From the NCBI RefSeq assembly GCF_002210165.1, contig NZ_AQQP01000012.1, positions 124,001 to 188,000 on the forward strand: 64,000 nt of DNA. The letters are read 5' to 3'. The translations under genes were made by a program, and so were the position numbers. Below, in pieces: positions 34,615-45,799 of this stretch. The DNA is from Phaeobacter sp. 22II1-1F12B (lineage in GTDB: Bacteria; Pseudomonadota; Alphaproteobacteria; Rhodobacterales; Rhodobacteraceae). How positions within the stretch are numbered: position 1 is the first letter of the stretch; each line of letters starts with the position of its first letter. The notes under the pieces were generated by a model that saw nothing but the letters and a program-made list of their open reading frames with translations, searched no databases and was not told the DNA's origin.

Positions 34615-35187
34615 CTATCCCGCGCGCTGGTCAAAGTATTGATCGGCCGAAACATACCCGCCAGCTTTGGCCGCTGCCGTCCAGCTGTCCTCAAGCGGCG
34701 CGTCCCCGATCACGAGCACCTGGTTGCCCGGCAACCGCCGCGCCCGCATGAAACTCTGCAGCCGGGCCCGCATATCCGACCAGCTGTCGGTAAAGAGAGG
34801 TGCCGCTTCGGTCGCGTCAATGACCGGGTTGGCGGCAAGGGCGTCCTCGGGCCGGACCGGTCGATGCACGAGAGAGAGCTTTTGCGCCGACTTGATCGCT
34901 TCGAGCGCGCGATTGCGATCTTCGGGCATTTTTGCCCCGTTCGCCATGATCCGAAGCGCGTTCGAAGAGAACAGCAGCCCCATGATATCCTGCCCCGACG
35001 TCTGCCGGATCGACGCGTAGGTCTTGTAATCGAGACCAAGCTCTGCAGCGCGTCTGACCCGCATCCGCACGATCATCAGCGGGATGGTATTGGGCATCAG
35101 CTTTTGCTGAGCGCGCCGCCACTGGTAACTGCGCCACGTGTGGCCCCGCTCCATTGCCGGGCCGTTGTTGTGACCAATACTCGCCAT
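34615..35187 (-). CDS. Conserved protein of unknown function inside the riboflavin operon
   Basis: 190 residues from the ATG at 35187, which overlaps the ribE stop (TGATG), so it is co-translated with riboflavin synthase. It is basic at the start (WRSYQWRRAQQKL), with a mid-region GLDYKTYASIRQTSGQDIMGLLFSSNALRI and an end NQVLVIGDAPLEDSWTAAAKAGGYVSADQYF. I recognise it as a protein seen at this place in other Rhodobacteraceae but know no function. There is no signal peptide or membrane segment. A link to flavin supply or use is inferred only from position. A 125-base gap without evident genes separates it from ribBX. Confidence 0.75.
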   Translation of the reverse strand: MASIGHNNGPAMERGHTWRSYQWRRAQQKLMPNTIPLMIVRMRVRRAAELGLDYKTYASIRQTSGQDIMGLLFSSNALRIMANGAKMPEDRNRALEAIKSAQKLSLVHRPVRPEDALAANPVIDATEAAPLFTDSWSDMRARLQSFMRARRLPGNQVLVIGDAPLEDSWTAAAKAGGYVSADQYFDQRAG

Positions 35188-35780
35188 CACTCCATCTCCT
35201 TGAGCCGCGCGACATAGCGCGCCAGAGTGTCGATCTCGAGGTTGATGGCGTCACCAACGGCCACCTCGCCCCAGGTCGTCACTTCCTTGGTATGCGGGAT
35301 GAGATTGACGCCGAAATCGCAATCCGAGACTTCATTGACGGTCAGCGATGTTCCGTTCAGCGCCACAGACCCCTTCGGCGCAATGAAACGCGCAAGCTCA
35401 CGCGGGGCGCGAAAGGTAAAGCGGGTACTGTCGCCTTCGTCCCGGATATCCAGCACTTCGGCGGTGCCGTCCACATGCCCCGACACCACGTGCCCGCCCA
35501 ATTCATCACCGACCTTGAGCGCCCGTTCGAGGTTAAGCCGTTTGCCGACCTTCCAGCCATTCTTGCCGATATTCGTCTTTGACACGGTCTCGGCACTGAT
35601 CTGCACGTCATACCAGTCAGGCCCAAGATCGATCACCGTAAGACAGACGCCATCGCTGGCGATCGATGCGCCCATGTCGATGCGTGAGGTATCGTAAGAC
35701 GTAGAAATCCGCGCCCGCAGATCGCCCTGCTGATCCAGTTTTGCGACCGTTCCAATATCGGTGACGATACCCGTGAACAT
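35187..35780 (-). CDS. ribE: Riboflavin synthase (alpha chain)
   Basis: Dismutates two dimethylribityllumazine molecules to riboflavin. The 197-residue protein has the two tandem lumazine-binding barrels: MFTGIVTDIGTV at the start, ASIASDGVCLTVIDLG and NLERALKVGDELGGHVVSGHVDG in the first, and GSVALNGTSLTVNEV and NLIPHTKEVTTW in the second. It now heads the ribE-hyp-ribBX-ribH-nusB unit, since ribD is separated from it by the capsule genes. No FMN riboswitch was seen in the 141 bases upstream. Confidence 0.95.
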   Translation of the reverse strand: MFTGIVTDIGTVAKLDQQGDLRARISTSYDTSRIDMGASIASDGVCLTVIDLGPDWYDVQISAETVSKTNIGKNGWKVGKRLNLERALKVGDELGGHVVSGHVDGTAEVLDIRDEGDSTRFTFRAPRELARFIAPKGSVALNGTSLTVNEVSDCDFGVNLIPHTKEVTTWGEVAVGDAINLEIDTLARYVARLKEME

Positions 35781-35921
35781 GCAAATTACTCCTTAACCTC
35801 TGTCCTTCATCACGTAACTACAGGACGCCAAGGCGGCAAGTCTGCATCTTGCCAGAATTTGCTGAAGCGGCCATAGTTTCTTTCAACGGGCACAATAAGT
35901 GTCGATAACCAAGAATAAGAC

Positions 35922-37229
35922 GTGAGCAGTCAGCAAATGCCAGGCACCAACCCGCAGGACCGGGTCTTTCTCTTTTTGCAGGGACCCCATGGGCCTTTCT
36001 TTGACAGTCTCGCGCAGATGCTGGAATCTGCCGGAAGCGAAGTCTGGCGCATCGGTTTTAATACGGGCGACCGCGTATTCTGGTCACGCCGTGAGCGTTA
36101 CATCCCATACCACGGCACCCCGGATGAGTGGGTCCAGACATTCGCCGAACATATCGACGAACACAGTATCACAGATATCGTCCTCTACGGCGATACCCGC
36201 CCGATCCATGCCCGAGCCGTGACCGAGGCAAAACGCATGGGCGTAAGAGTGCATGTATTCGAAGAAGGGTACATGCGACCCTACTGGGTTACCTATGAAC
36301 GGGACGGCTCGAACGGCAACTCGCGGCTCATGGATATGGACGTGGTCGGGATGCGCGCGGCTCTCGATATGCACGACATAGAAAGCCCACTGCCGCCGTC
36401 GCATTGGGGCGACATGCGCCAGCATGTATTCTACGGCGCTCTATACCACTTCTTTGTCATGTTCCTGAACCGCCAGTACCGGAACTTTGCGCCGCATCGC
36501 AGCTTGCCGGTGTCACAGGAATTCAAGCTATACATGCAACGACTTCTGCTCATGCCGCTTCACAGCCTGGAACGGCGGATTGCGACCCGGCGCATATGCA
36601 ATGGCGGCTTCCCCTATCACCTTGCGCTTCTGCAACTCGAACATGACAGCTCGTTCCAGCAGCATTCGCCTTTCTCCACCATGACCGACTTCCTCGAAGA
36701 GATCTTCGAAGGTTTCGCCAACGGCGCTCCGCAACACCATCATCTGGTGATCAAGGCCCACCCTCTTGAAGACGGCCGCCGACCTCTCAGAAAAGAAACT
36801 TACAGGCTGGCCCGTAAACACGGCCTCGAAGGACGAATTCACTATGTGCGGGGCGGCAAGCTGGCCCGGCTTCTGAACGATGCGCGCAGCGCTGTCACCG
36901 TGAATTCCACTGCCGCACAGCAGGTTCTCTGGCGCGGGATTCCGCTTAAGGTTTTTGGCCGCGCCGTTTACGACAAACCCGAATTCGTATCGAGCCAACC
37001 CCTGCGTGATTTCTTTCGCGGCGCCTCACGCCCCGATACCCGGGCCTATCGGGATTATCGCCGCTATCTTCTTGAAACCAGTCAGGTTCCCGGCGGTTTC
37101 TACTCATCGCGCGGTCGCCGTCAGTTGCTCCGATTGGTCGTGGATATGATGCTTGCTGCCGAAGACCCTTACGACGCGTTGAAATCCGGCACAGCGGCCC
37201 CGCGGCAACAGTTGCAGGTCGTCAAATGA
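35922..37229 (+). CDS. kpsS: Capsular polysaccharide Kdo-linker transferase, KpsS-like
   Basis: A 435-residue protein of the KpsS/LipB capsule family. RVFLFLQGPHGPFFDSLAQML near the N-terminus and the central IVLYGDTRPIHARAVTEAK and VHVFEEGYMRPYWVTYE are family hallmarks; KAHPLEDGRR and VNSTAAQQVLWRGIP lie in the C-terminal domain. In group 2 capsule systems KpsS starts a beta-Kdo linker on phosphatidylglycerol, which KpsC extends. It is the first of three plus-strand capsule genes placed between ribE and ribD. The start has no strong Shine-Dalgarno sequence. Confidence 0.88.
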   Translation: MSSQQMPGTNPQDRVFLFLQGPHGPFFDSLAQMLESAGSEVWRIGFNTGDRVFWSRRERYIPYHGTPDEWVQTFAEHIDEHSITDIVLYGDTRPIHARAVTEAKRMGVRVHVFEEGYMRPYWVTYERDGSNGNSRLMDMDVVGMRAALDMHDIESPLPPSHWGDMRQHVFYGALYHFFVMFLNRQYRNFAPHRSLPVSQEFKLYMQRLLLMPLHSLERRIATRRICNGGFPYHLALLQLEHDSSFQQHSPFSTMTDFLEEIFEGFANGAPQHHHLVIKAHPLEDGRRPLRKETYRLARKHGLEGRIHYVRGGKLARLLNDARSAVTVNSTAAQQVLWRGIPLKVFGRAVYDKPEFVSSQPLRDFFRGASRPDTRAYRDYRRYLLETSQVPGGFYSSRGRRQLLRLVVDMMLAAEDPYDALKSGTAAPRQQLQVVK

Positions 37230-37323
37230 GCTTTCTCCTCTAGGTGCTGGATTTTTATGCATGAATCCGGTATTCACTCGGCAAAAGACTGAGGCAGAAA
37301 AAACAGGTCGAGGAGACCGGGCA

Positions 37324-38454
37324 GTGGCACTCCTGAATAAACGATGGGGACGACCCGTCGCCATTCTCGTTGCGTTGACGATTCTGGCCGCTTGCGGCCT
37401 GCCTCAAGTCGGCCCGAACAAACGCCAGATTTTCGCAGGTTCTGTCCAGAAAGAAGGCGACGCATTCATCGTCGCCGTCAATGACCGGGTTACGCGCGCC
37501 ACCGCAGTTGTCCCCGCCCTTGGCTTTTCGCAATCCCTGATCAGCGCCGGTCAGTTGACCTCGGACACCATCCGGCCCGGCGACGTGCTGGGCATGACCA
37601 TCTGGGAAAACGTCGACGACGGCCTGATTGTCGGCCCCACGGGAAATTCCACAGCGCTTGAAGAAGTGCAGGTCGACAGCTCCGGCTTTATCTTCGTCCC
37701 TTACGCGGGCCGCGTGCGTGCTGCCGGGAATACCCCGAACCAACTGCGCGAGATCATTACCTCGAAACTCGAAGACCAGACGCCCGATCCGCAGGTCGAG
37801 GTGCGCCGGATGGCCGGTGACGGATCGACCGTCTCACTGGTTGGTGCGGTGGGTGCGCAGGGTGTCTACCCGATTGAGCGCCCGACAAGAACCCTCAGCG
37901 CGATGCTGGCAAAGGCGGGCGGCGTAACGATCGAACCGGAAATCGCGCAGGTCAAACTGCTTCGCAACGGTCAGACCGGGACAATCTGGTTTCAGGATCT
38001 TTACAACAATCCGCATCTCGACGTCGCCCTGCGCGGCGGCGACCGCATTCTGGTCGAGGAAGATACACGTTCCTTCACTGCCCTTGGCGCGACCAGCCAG
38101 CAGGCCCGCGTGGGATTTGAATCGCAGGATCTGTCCGCACTCGAAGCCATCGCACAGGTGGGCGGTCTGGTGCCAAGCGCCTCTGATCCTACCGGCGTTT
38201 TCGTCCTTCGGAACGAGCCACCGGAAATCGCCAATCAGGTCCTTGGCCGCACCGACCTGCAAGGCGCACAACGCATCGTTTACGTTCTTGATCTTACCGA
38301 GCCCAACGGACTTTTCCTTGCCCGGGATTTCGTGATCCGGGATGCGGACACGCTCTACGTCACCGAAGCGCCCTATGCACAGTGGAGCAAGACCATCAGC
38401 CTGATTACAGGTGCCCTGACCCCCGTCGCCAACGTCGCGACCCTGACCGAGTAA
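37324..38454 (+). CDS. Outer-membrane polysaccharide export lipoprotein (Wza/KpsD-like)
   Basis: I choose the GTG at 37324: GAGGAG lies 8 bases upstream and the protein then opens with a clean lipoprotein signal (RWGRPVAILVALTILAAC, lipid-bearing Cys24). The ATG at 37261 has no ribosome-binding site and would add 21 hydrophilic residues. Mature features: RPGDVLGMTIWENVDDG (polysaccharide export domain), VDSSGFIFVPYAGRVRAAG, then two SLBB-type segments (VSLVGAVGAQGVYPIE and FTALGATSQQARVGFE). It would form the outer-membrane exit channel for capsule. 376 residues. Confidence 0.88.
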   Translation: MALLNKRWGRPVAILVALTILAACGLPQVGPNKRQIFAGSVQKEGDAFIVAVNDRVTRATAVVPALGFSQSLISAGQLTSDTIRPGDVLGMTIWENVDDGLIVGPTGNSTALEEVQVDSSGFIFVPYAGRVRAAGNTPNQLREIITSKLEDQTPDPQVEVRRMAGDGSTVSLVGAVGAQGVYPIERPTRTLSAMLAKAGGVTIEPEIAQVKLLRNGQTGTIWFQDLYNNPHLDVALRGGDRILVEEDTRSFTALGATSQQARVGFESQDLSALEAIAQVGGLVPSASDPTGVFVLRNEPPEIANQVLGRTDLQGAQRIVYVLDLTEPNGLFLARDFVIRDADTLYVTEAPYAQWSKTISLITGALTPVANVATLTE

Positions 38455-38464
38455 AGGTCAAGGC

Positions 38465-40474
38465 GTGGCCCGACGCCCCGGCAACAGGAAATCTGACAGC
38501 AACAAACGGCTTTACGTCTACAACGGGGGGTTTCTGGCTCAGAAGCGGCTGCGGCGGATGCTGCATCTGGCCGGATACGACATCCGCATAGGTATGCCCT
38601 CCGACGGCGGCATGGTCGGCATCTGGGGCAACAGCCCAACCGCCCACCGCGGACTTTCCATCGCGGAAAAACGGCAGGTGCCTGTGTTAAGGGTCGAGGA
38701 CGCTTTCCTGCGTTCTCTCCACCCCGGGCGCAGCGGCGACGCGCCACAGGGGCTTCTTCTGGATCGCGCTGGCGTCCATTTTGATCCAAGTGTTCCCTCT
38801 GACCTTGAAGAGATCCTTGCCAAGGACCCGCTCGACGATTCAGCACTGCTCGACCGTGCCCGCGATGCGATCACCCGCATTCAGGAAAGCCATCTGAGCA
38901 AGTACAACGCCTTTGATCCAGATCAGCCTGCGCCAGCGCCGGGTTATGTTCTGGTCGTCGACCAGACGCGCGGCGATGCATCGGTAACGGCGAGCGGTGC
39001 GGATCGGGCCGATTTCATTGAAATGCTGGTCTTCGCACAGGAAGAAAACCCCGGTGCGAAAATCCTGATCAAGACCCACCCCGAGACGGCTGCAGGCTAC
39101 CGCCCCGGCTATTTCGATGAAACGGACACGTCTGACAGAATCAGCCTGTTCTCCAAAACCGTCAGTCCATGGAGCCTGCTTCAGGGCGCGGTGGGCGTTT
39201 ACACCATGTCGTCACAGCTTGGGTTCGAGGCCATTCTCGCCGGGCACAAGCCGCGCGTCTTCGGACAACCCTTTTATACGGGTTGGGGCCTGACACAGGA
39301 CGAAAACCCGGTCCCTCGGCGGGAAAGACGTCTCACCCGGTCACAACTGTTTGCGGCAGCGATGATCCTTTATCCGATCTGGTATGACCCGTATCGCGAC
39401 CGGCTTTGCGAAATCGAGGATGTGCTGGCAACGCTCGAGGCTCAGTCGCGGGCATGGCGCGAGGATCATCGCGGCTGGGTCGCCAGCGGCATGCGCCTGT
39501 GGAAACGGAACCACCTGCAAAAGATGTTTGGCCGCCAGAAGCGGGTGATATTCAGCAACGACGCCAAGTACAGCCAGCCGGACGGGCGCCGACACATGGC
39601 TTGGGCAAGCAACTTGTCCGAGCAGCAAGGCGCGATCACCCGTGTCGAAGATGGCTTTCTGCGGTCGCGGGGGCTTGGGGCGGAACTGGTGCCGCCACTG
39701 TCGCTGATCACCGATGACACGGGCATCTATTATGACCCCCGTCACCCCAGCCGGCTGGAAGAACTGATTGCCAAACGCAGCACCCTCACCGCCGGTCAGG
39801 AACGCCGCGCGGAACGGCTGATTTCGGCCTTGGTTTCGCAAAAGCTCAGCAAGTACAACCTTGGTGGCGGTCTCCACGACCTCCCCGAAGGGCGGCGCAT
39901 CCTTGTGCCCGGACAGGTAGAAGACGATGCGTCGATCCTGACAGGAGCCAGCGCAATACGTGACAACCTCACCTTGTTGCAGGAGGTTCGCGCATCCGCC
40001 CCCGAGGCCATTATCGTCTACAAACCGCACCCGGACGTCGAAGCATCGCTGCGCAAGGGGGCGATAGAGGCCGGTCCTCTGGCCGATGTGATTGCCACCA
40101 AGGCGGATGCAGCCGCGCTCCTTGGCGTGGTCGATGAAGTCTGGACCATGACCTCGCTTCTGGGGTTCGAAGCGCTCTTGCGGGGCCTACCCGTCACCAC
40201 CTTGGGCGCGCCCTTCTACGCAGGTTGGGGGCTGACGAGGGATCTTGGCGAAGCGCCAAATCGTCGACGTGCCCGGCCAAGTCTTAACGGTCTCGTCCAC
40301 GCGGCCCTGATCGACTATCCAAGGTACCGGGACCCGGTCACCGGCCAGCCCTGCCCTGTCGAAGTGATCGTCGAACGCCTTGCGAGCGGCGATATCCCGA
40401 CACCCGGACCATTCAACCGCACGATTTCGAAACTTCAGGGTCTCTTCGCCAGCGCGTCGCCGTGGTGGCGCTAG
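38465..40474 (+). CDS. kpsC: Capsular polysaccharide beta-Kdo transferase, KpsC-like (two-domain)
   Basis: 669 residues from a GTG start. The protein is an internal duplication. GVHFDPSVPSDLEEIL, LSKYNAF, GVYTMSSQLGFEAILAG and GQPFYTGWGLTQDE in the first half recur as GIYYDPRHPSRLEELI, LSKYNLG, VWTMTSLLGFEALLRG and GAPFYAGWGLTRDL in the second, the usual KpsC layout in which two transferase modules build alternating beta-Kdo linkages. The last 4 bases overlap the end of ribD on the other strand. The polymerisation and ABC-transporter genes of the capsule locus are not in this window. Confidence 0.9.
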   Translation: MARRPGNRKSDSNKRLYVYNGGFLAQKRLRRMLHLAGYDIRIGMPSDGGMVGIWGNSPTAHRGLSIAEKRQVPVLRVEDAFLRSLHPGRSGDAPQGLLLDRAGVHFDPSVPSDLEEILAKDPLDDSALLDRARDAITRIQESHLSKYNAFDPDQPAPAPGYVLVVDQTRGDASVTASGADRADFIEMLVFAQEENPGAKILIKTHPETAAGYRPGYFDETDTSDRISLFSKTVSPWSLLQGAVGVYTMSSQLGFEAILAGHKPRVFGQPFYTGWGLTQDENPVPRRERRLTRSQLFAAAMILYPIWYDPYRDRLCEIEDVLATLEAQSRAWREDHRGWVASGMRLWKRNHLQKMFGRQKRVIFSNDAKYSQPDGRRHMAWASNLSEQQGAITRVEDGFLRSRGLGAELVPPLSLITDDTGIYYDPRHPSRLEELIAKRSTLTAGQERRAERLISALVSQKLSKYNLGGGLHDLPEGRRILVPGQVEDDASILTGASAIRDNLTLLQEVRASAPEAIIVYKPHPDVEASLRKGAIEAGPLADVIATKADAAALLGVVDEVWTMTSLLGFEALLRGLPVTTLGAPFYAGWGLTRDLGEAPNRRRARPSLNGLVHAALIDYPRYRDPVTGQPCPVEVIVERLASGDIPTPGPFNRTISKLQGLFASASPWWR

Positions 40475-41571
40475 GTCATCGCGCGCTGCCAGCGATGCAT
40501 GACGTCGGGACCGACCGCGCGGGTTTCCAGTAGCTCATACCGCGCAGCCTCTTCAAGCTTGTCCAGCCCAAGCGCGCCAAGCGCGGGCGTCCCCTCGGCA
40601 CCGATTGCGAGTCCGGCAGTAAAACCGATAAGCTCGTCCACCACGTCCGCCGCCAGAAGAGAGGCTGACAAAGCCGCGCCGCCTTCACAAAAAACACGCG
40701 TTAGACCGGCCTCGCCCAGCTTGCGTAGCATATCCGCGGCATCGATCTGGGCGCCATCCAAGGCACAGGGAATGAGCTTGGCCTTCATCCCCTCCCACGC
40801 CCGCATGCGCTCGGGATCCACCCCTTCGCCATAGCAAAGCCACAGGGGGATATCGGCAGCCGTCCGCGCAAGGTTTCCCAGCAACGGCACATCCAGACGC
40901 CGCGACACGACAACCCGCACGGGTTGATGCTCGACACCCAAATCGCGCACGGTCAGCGAAGGATCATCGGCGCGCGCCGTCCCTGCACCGACAAGAACAG
41001 CATCGTGCCGGGCGCGCATCGCATGCACCATCCGGCGCGTGGCCGGGCCGGTGATCCACTTGCTCTGCCCCGTCGCGGTCGCGATGCGCCCGTCAAGGCT
41101 GCCTGCGAATTTCAGTGTGACAAAGGGACGAGACATCTCGGTGCGCAGCAAAAACCCGGCATGATCCCGATAGGCTTCTTCCGACAGGACATCTGTCGTG
41201 ACTTCGATCCCGGCGTCGCGCAGCTTGGCAAAGCCGCGCCCTGCAACCCGCATGTCGCTGTCTTCAAACGGCGCCACAACACGGGACACGCCCGCCGCGA
41301 TTAAAGCCTCCGCGCAGGGCGGCGTCTTGCCGTGATGCGCGCAGGGTTCAAGAGTGACAAAGGCGGTGGCACCCTTTGCCGCCGCACCCGCCTGACGCAA
41401 GGCTTCGGTTTCCGCATGCGGCCGACCGCCTGGCTGTGTCCAGCCACGCCCGACGATCCGGCCATCCTTGACGATCACGCAACCGACCGCCGGATTAGGC
41501 CAGCAACGCCCCATGCCGCGCCGCCCCAGTGTCAGGGCCAGCGCCATGTATCTTTCGTCGTGTCGGCTCAC
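40471..41571 (-). CDS. ribD: Bifunctional riboflavin deaminase/reductase
   Basis: Deaminates and then reduces the pyrimidine intermediate of riboflavin synthesis. 366 residues: N-terminal cytidine-deaminase domain with [11 protein letters not shown] and [17 protein letters not shown] (zinc ligands His, Cys, Cys), then a dihydrofolate-reductase-like domain with [23 protein letters not shown] and [14 protein letters not shown]. Its ATG overlaps the nrdR stop (ATGA). Downstream, the rest of the rib genes are cut off by the oppositely oriented kps genes, and ribD and kpsC overlap by 4 bases tail to tail. Confidence 0.95.
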   Translation of the reverse strand: MSRHDERYMALALTLGRRGMGRCWPNPAVGCVIVKDGRIVGRGWTQPGGRPHAETEALRQAGAAAKGATAFVTLEPCAHHGKTPPCAEALIAAGVSRVVAPFEDSDMRVAGRGFAKLRDAGIEVTTDVLSEEAYRDHAGFLLRTEMSRPFVTLKFAGSLDGRIATATGQSKWITGPATRRMVHAMRARHDAVLVGAGTARADDPSLTVRDLGVEHQPVRVVVSRRLDVPLLGNLARTAADIPLWLCYGEGVDPERMRAWEGMKAKLIPCALDGAQIDAADMLRKLGEAGLTRVFCEGGAALSASLLAADVVDELIGFTAGLAIGAEGTPALGALGLDKLEEAARYELLETRAVGPDVMHRWQRAMT

Positions 41572-42035
41572 TCTTCCGGCATCACCGGCGGGCGAAGTTC
41601 GTGCACGAAGTCTTCGAAATCATCCGCTGCCTGGAAGTTTTTGTAAACGCTGGCAAAACGGACATAGGCGACGGTATCTATCCGGGCGAGCGCTTCCATG
41701 ACGATCTCGCCAATCTTGCTCGACGGGATGTCTGTCTCGCCCATGCTTTCCAGACGCCGCACAATGCCAGAGATCATCTGGTCGATGCGCTCGGGTTCAA
41801 TCGGGCGTTTCTGCATGGAAATCCGGATGGACCGTTCCAGCTTGTCGCGGTCGAAATCCTCGCGTTTCCCAGAGGACTTGATGACGACCAGATCGCGAAG
41901 CTGAACGCGTTCATAGGTGGTGAAACGTCCCCCACAGGCGGGGCAGAACCGCCGCCGTCTGATCGAAACATGGTCTTCCGCCGGACGGCTGTCTTTCACC
42001 TGAGTATCGATATTGCCGCAAAACGGACAACGCAT
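41568..42035 (-). CDS. nrdR: Transcriptional repressor NrdR
   Basis: Nucleotide-sensing repressor of ribonucleotide reductase genes, 155 residues, the standard length. Zinc ribbon MRCPFCGN and [16 protein letters not shown], followed by an ATP-cone domain ([20 protein letters not shown]). An NrdR-ribD pair is a common arrangement in alphaproteobacteria. No convincing NrdR box was recognised in the 143 bases upstream. Confidence 0.96.
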   Translation of the reverse strand: MRCPFCGNIDTQVKDSRPAEDHVSIRRRRFCPACGGRFTTYERVQLRDLVVIKSSGKREDFDRDKLERSIRISMQKRPIEPERIDQMISGIVRRLESMGETDIPSSKIGEIVMEALARIDTVAYVRFASVYKNFQAADDFEDFVHELRPPVMPEE

Positions 42036-42178
42036 GCCGGTCCCCTATTGTCTGCTTTTGGGGCCGTGCCCCCATTGCTACACATCGACTATAGGGCGCA
42101 GGTCACGCATTGTGTAGTGCAATTTGTTCCCCACCATATCCTGTGGCGATCCTGCGACTTTTGGGCCAACAACGGCCT

Positions 42179-42601
42179 CTAAACCCCCAGATGCGCGGCA
42201 ACTTTCCGGTTATGCGCGGCGTGGCGATGTTCAAAAAGATAGATGCCCTGCCAAGTGCCAAGCACCATTTTGCCGTCGCGGACAGGAATGCTCAGTGAGA
42301 TCGGAAGCATCGCCGCCTTGATATGGGCGGGCATGTCATCGGGCCCCTCATAGGTATGGCGGAGATACGACATCGAGGGATCGGTCGACGGCGGCACCAG
42401 CTTGTGAAAAAACGCCGCTAGATCGTCGCAGACTTCGGGATCGGCATTCTCCTGAATCAGCAGCGAACAGGAGGTATGGCGCACGAAAAGGGTCAGCAAC
42501 CCGTCCTGCGCTCCCTGCCCGTGCAGCCATTTCGCGACCGGACGGGTGAATTCGTAAAGCGCGGCTCCCCGCGTTTCGATGGTGAATTCGGTCTGCATCA
42601 T
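42179..42601 (-). CDS. YjbQ/UPF0047 family protein
   Basis: A 140-residue single-domain protein of the YjbQ (UPF0047) family. FVRHTSCSLLIQENADPEV (about residues 40-58) and the closing GTWQGIYLFEHRHAAHNRKV include the conserved histidines. E. coli YjbQ shows weak thiamine-phosphate-synthase activity, but the physiological role is unsettled. The first two codons are both ATG; either may be used. It stands alone between nrdR and the secreted pair. Confidence 0.88.
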   Translation of the reverse strand: MMQTEFTIETRGAALYEFTRPVAKWLHGQGAQDGLLTLFVRHTSCSLLIQENADPEVCDDLAAFFHKLVPPSTDPSMSYLRHTYEGPDDMPAHIKAAMLPISLSIPVRDGKMVLGTWQGIYLFEHRHAAHNRKVAAHLGV

Positions 42602-42632
42602 CGCGTCGCTGGACCGCCGTCACACCGGCAGA

Positions 42633-43031
42633 TCAAAACTCAAGGTTCTTGCGGTCGTAGCAATAGTTGCGCGCAAAGGACGCGTTCAGATTGTCGCCCA
42701 CCTTTTTCATCGACAGGAAAATGCCGGTTTCAGCTTCTTCCCCCGCTGGCAGCGAAAGCGAGAACTGGACACTGGATTTCCGATCCGATGTTTCCGGCTC
42801 TCCCCGGCCCCGGGTAATGAAAATGCGGTCATTGTTCTGAGCCCCAAGCACCGTCAGCGCATAATCCCCAGCCGCGCACCAATAGTCCGATCCGGCGGAA
42901 CCGGGCACCCCGATGACTTCAAAGGACCCATCAGGAAGCGGGTTCACCGTCAGCCGGTTGTCGGCGACCCAGGCCATTGCCAGACCAGGAAGGAGCGACA
43001 GCAAGATCGCAGATGTGAGGGTTTTCTTCAT
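42633..43031 (-). CDS. Small secreted cysteine-containing protein, paralogue B
   Basis: 132 residues from the ATG at 43031 (AGGAG upstream). Signal peptide MKKTLTSAILLSLLPGLAMA, then a mature domain with SDYWCAAGDYALTVLG, VQFSLSLPAGEE and KVGDNLNASFARNYCYD. The two cysteines (in YWC and YCY) are shared with the upstream neighbour and could form a periplasmic disulfide. The gene starts 11 bases after the stop of its paralogue, whose stop codon overlaps this gene's ribosome-binding site. I do not recognise a named family; function unknown. Confidence 0.8.
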   Translation of the reverse strand: MKKTLTSAILLSLLPGLAMAWVADNRLTVNPLPDGSFEVIGVPGSAGSDYWCAAGDYALTVLGAQNNDRIFITRGRGEPETSDRKSSVQFSLSLPAGEEAETGIFLSMKKVGDNLNASFARNYCYDRKNLEF

Positions 43032-43041
43032 TTGCTCGCTC

Positions 43042-43461
43042 CTAGGGGTGCCAGATGCCCGGGTCTTCCGGCCCGTTGCCAAAGCAGTATTGCTGCGCCG
43101 ATCCGGCTCTCATGTTGTCGCCTTCTGCCTTTACCGAAAGCGTATATCCCGGCTCAGTGCTGACACCTTCGGGAGGGGTTAGCGAGAACTGGACCGCCTT
43201 CTTGCCCGGCCGGTTCACGCTGGGGCCGATACCGCGCCAGATATAGACGCGCTGCACTGCTTCGGTGCGCATCTCGCGATAGGCGTAGTCCCCTGCGGAA
43301 CACCAGAAATCAGCGGCGCTGGACGCGACATCGTTCACGACTTCGAACACACCTTCGGATACCGGCAATACTTCTTGCCGATTAAACGACCGCCACGCCT
43401 GCCCGGCTTCGGGTATCAGGATCAGGGATGCGCAGGTCAGGGCAACCAGATGTCGGATCAT
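43042..43461 (-). CDS. Small secreted cysteine-containing protein, paralogue A
   Basis: 139 residues from the ATG at 43461 (AAAGGAGG upstream). Signal peptide MIRHLVALTCASLILIPEAGQA, then ADFWCSAGDYAYREM, VQFSLTPPEGVS and KAEGDNMRAGSAQQYCFG. These blocks line up in order with the downstream gene (WC-A/S-AGDYA; VQFSL; GDN; YC), so the pair arose by tandem duplication, now quite diverged. No catalytic motif is evident. It is likely periplasmic; the role is unknown. Confidence 0.8.
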   Translation of the reverse strand: MIRHLVALTCASLILIPEAGQAWRSFNRQEVLPVSEGVFEVVNDVASSAADFWCSAGDYAYREMRTEAVQRVYIWRGIGPSVNRPGKKAVQFSLTPPEGVSTEPGYTLSVKAEGDNMRAGSAQQYCFGNGPEDPGIWHP

Positions 43462-43610
43462 CGTGAACCTCCTTTGGCGTCGCATTCAAAACAACCTGAA
43501 AGGTAATGGCGTTTCAAGGCAAAGCAATATGATCTGCTTCACTTCTTTGGCAGCCATTTGCGGTTGGCTACCATCCGGCACCGACGATTTGCCCTGCAAC
43601 GGTATCGCAA

Positions 43611-43654
43611 TTACAAAAGAAAACCGCGCCCCGTATGGATGCCGGGGCGCGGTT
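43611..43654 (-). terminator. Factor-independent terminator of rpoD
   Basis: A perfect 12-bp GC-rich stem (arms 43622-43633 and 43643-43654, loop of 9) begins about 20 bases past the rpoD stop and is followed on the minus strand by TTTTCTTTTG. Confidence 0.92.
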
Positions 43655-43673
43655 CGCAGTGTTTCAGTTCGGC

Positions 43674-45668
<1,995 letters not shown>

Positions 45669-45799
45669 TCATTGCTCCTGCACAGTCTACGGCGACTCGG
45701 GTCATTCTCTGATTCGTTGTGCTGCGAATCAATAGCTTGATCTAGTGATTCGGCCACCCGTTTACCGAGTTTTCTTTTGTTTTTCCTTACAAACAGGCG

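Noticed and set aside
35781-35921. Possible FMN riboswitch before ribE
   Set aside because: The conserved RFN sequence blocks are absent and the region is too short to hold one plus two divergent promoters. None was seen before ribD either.
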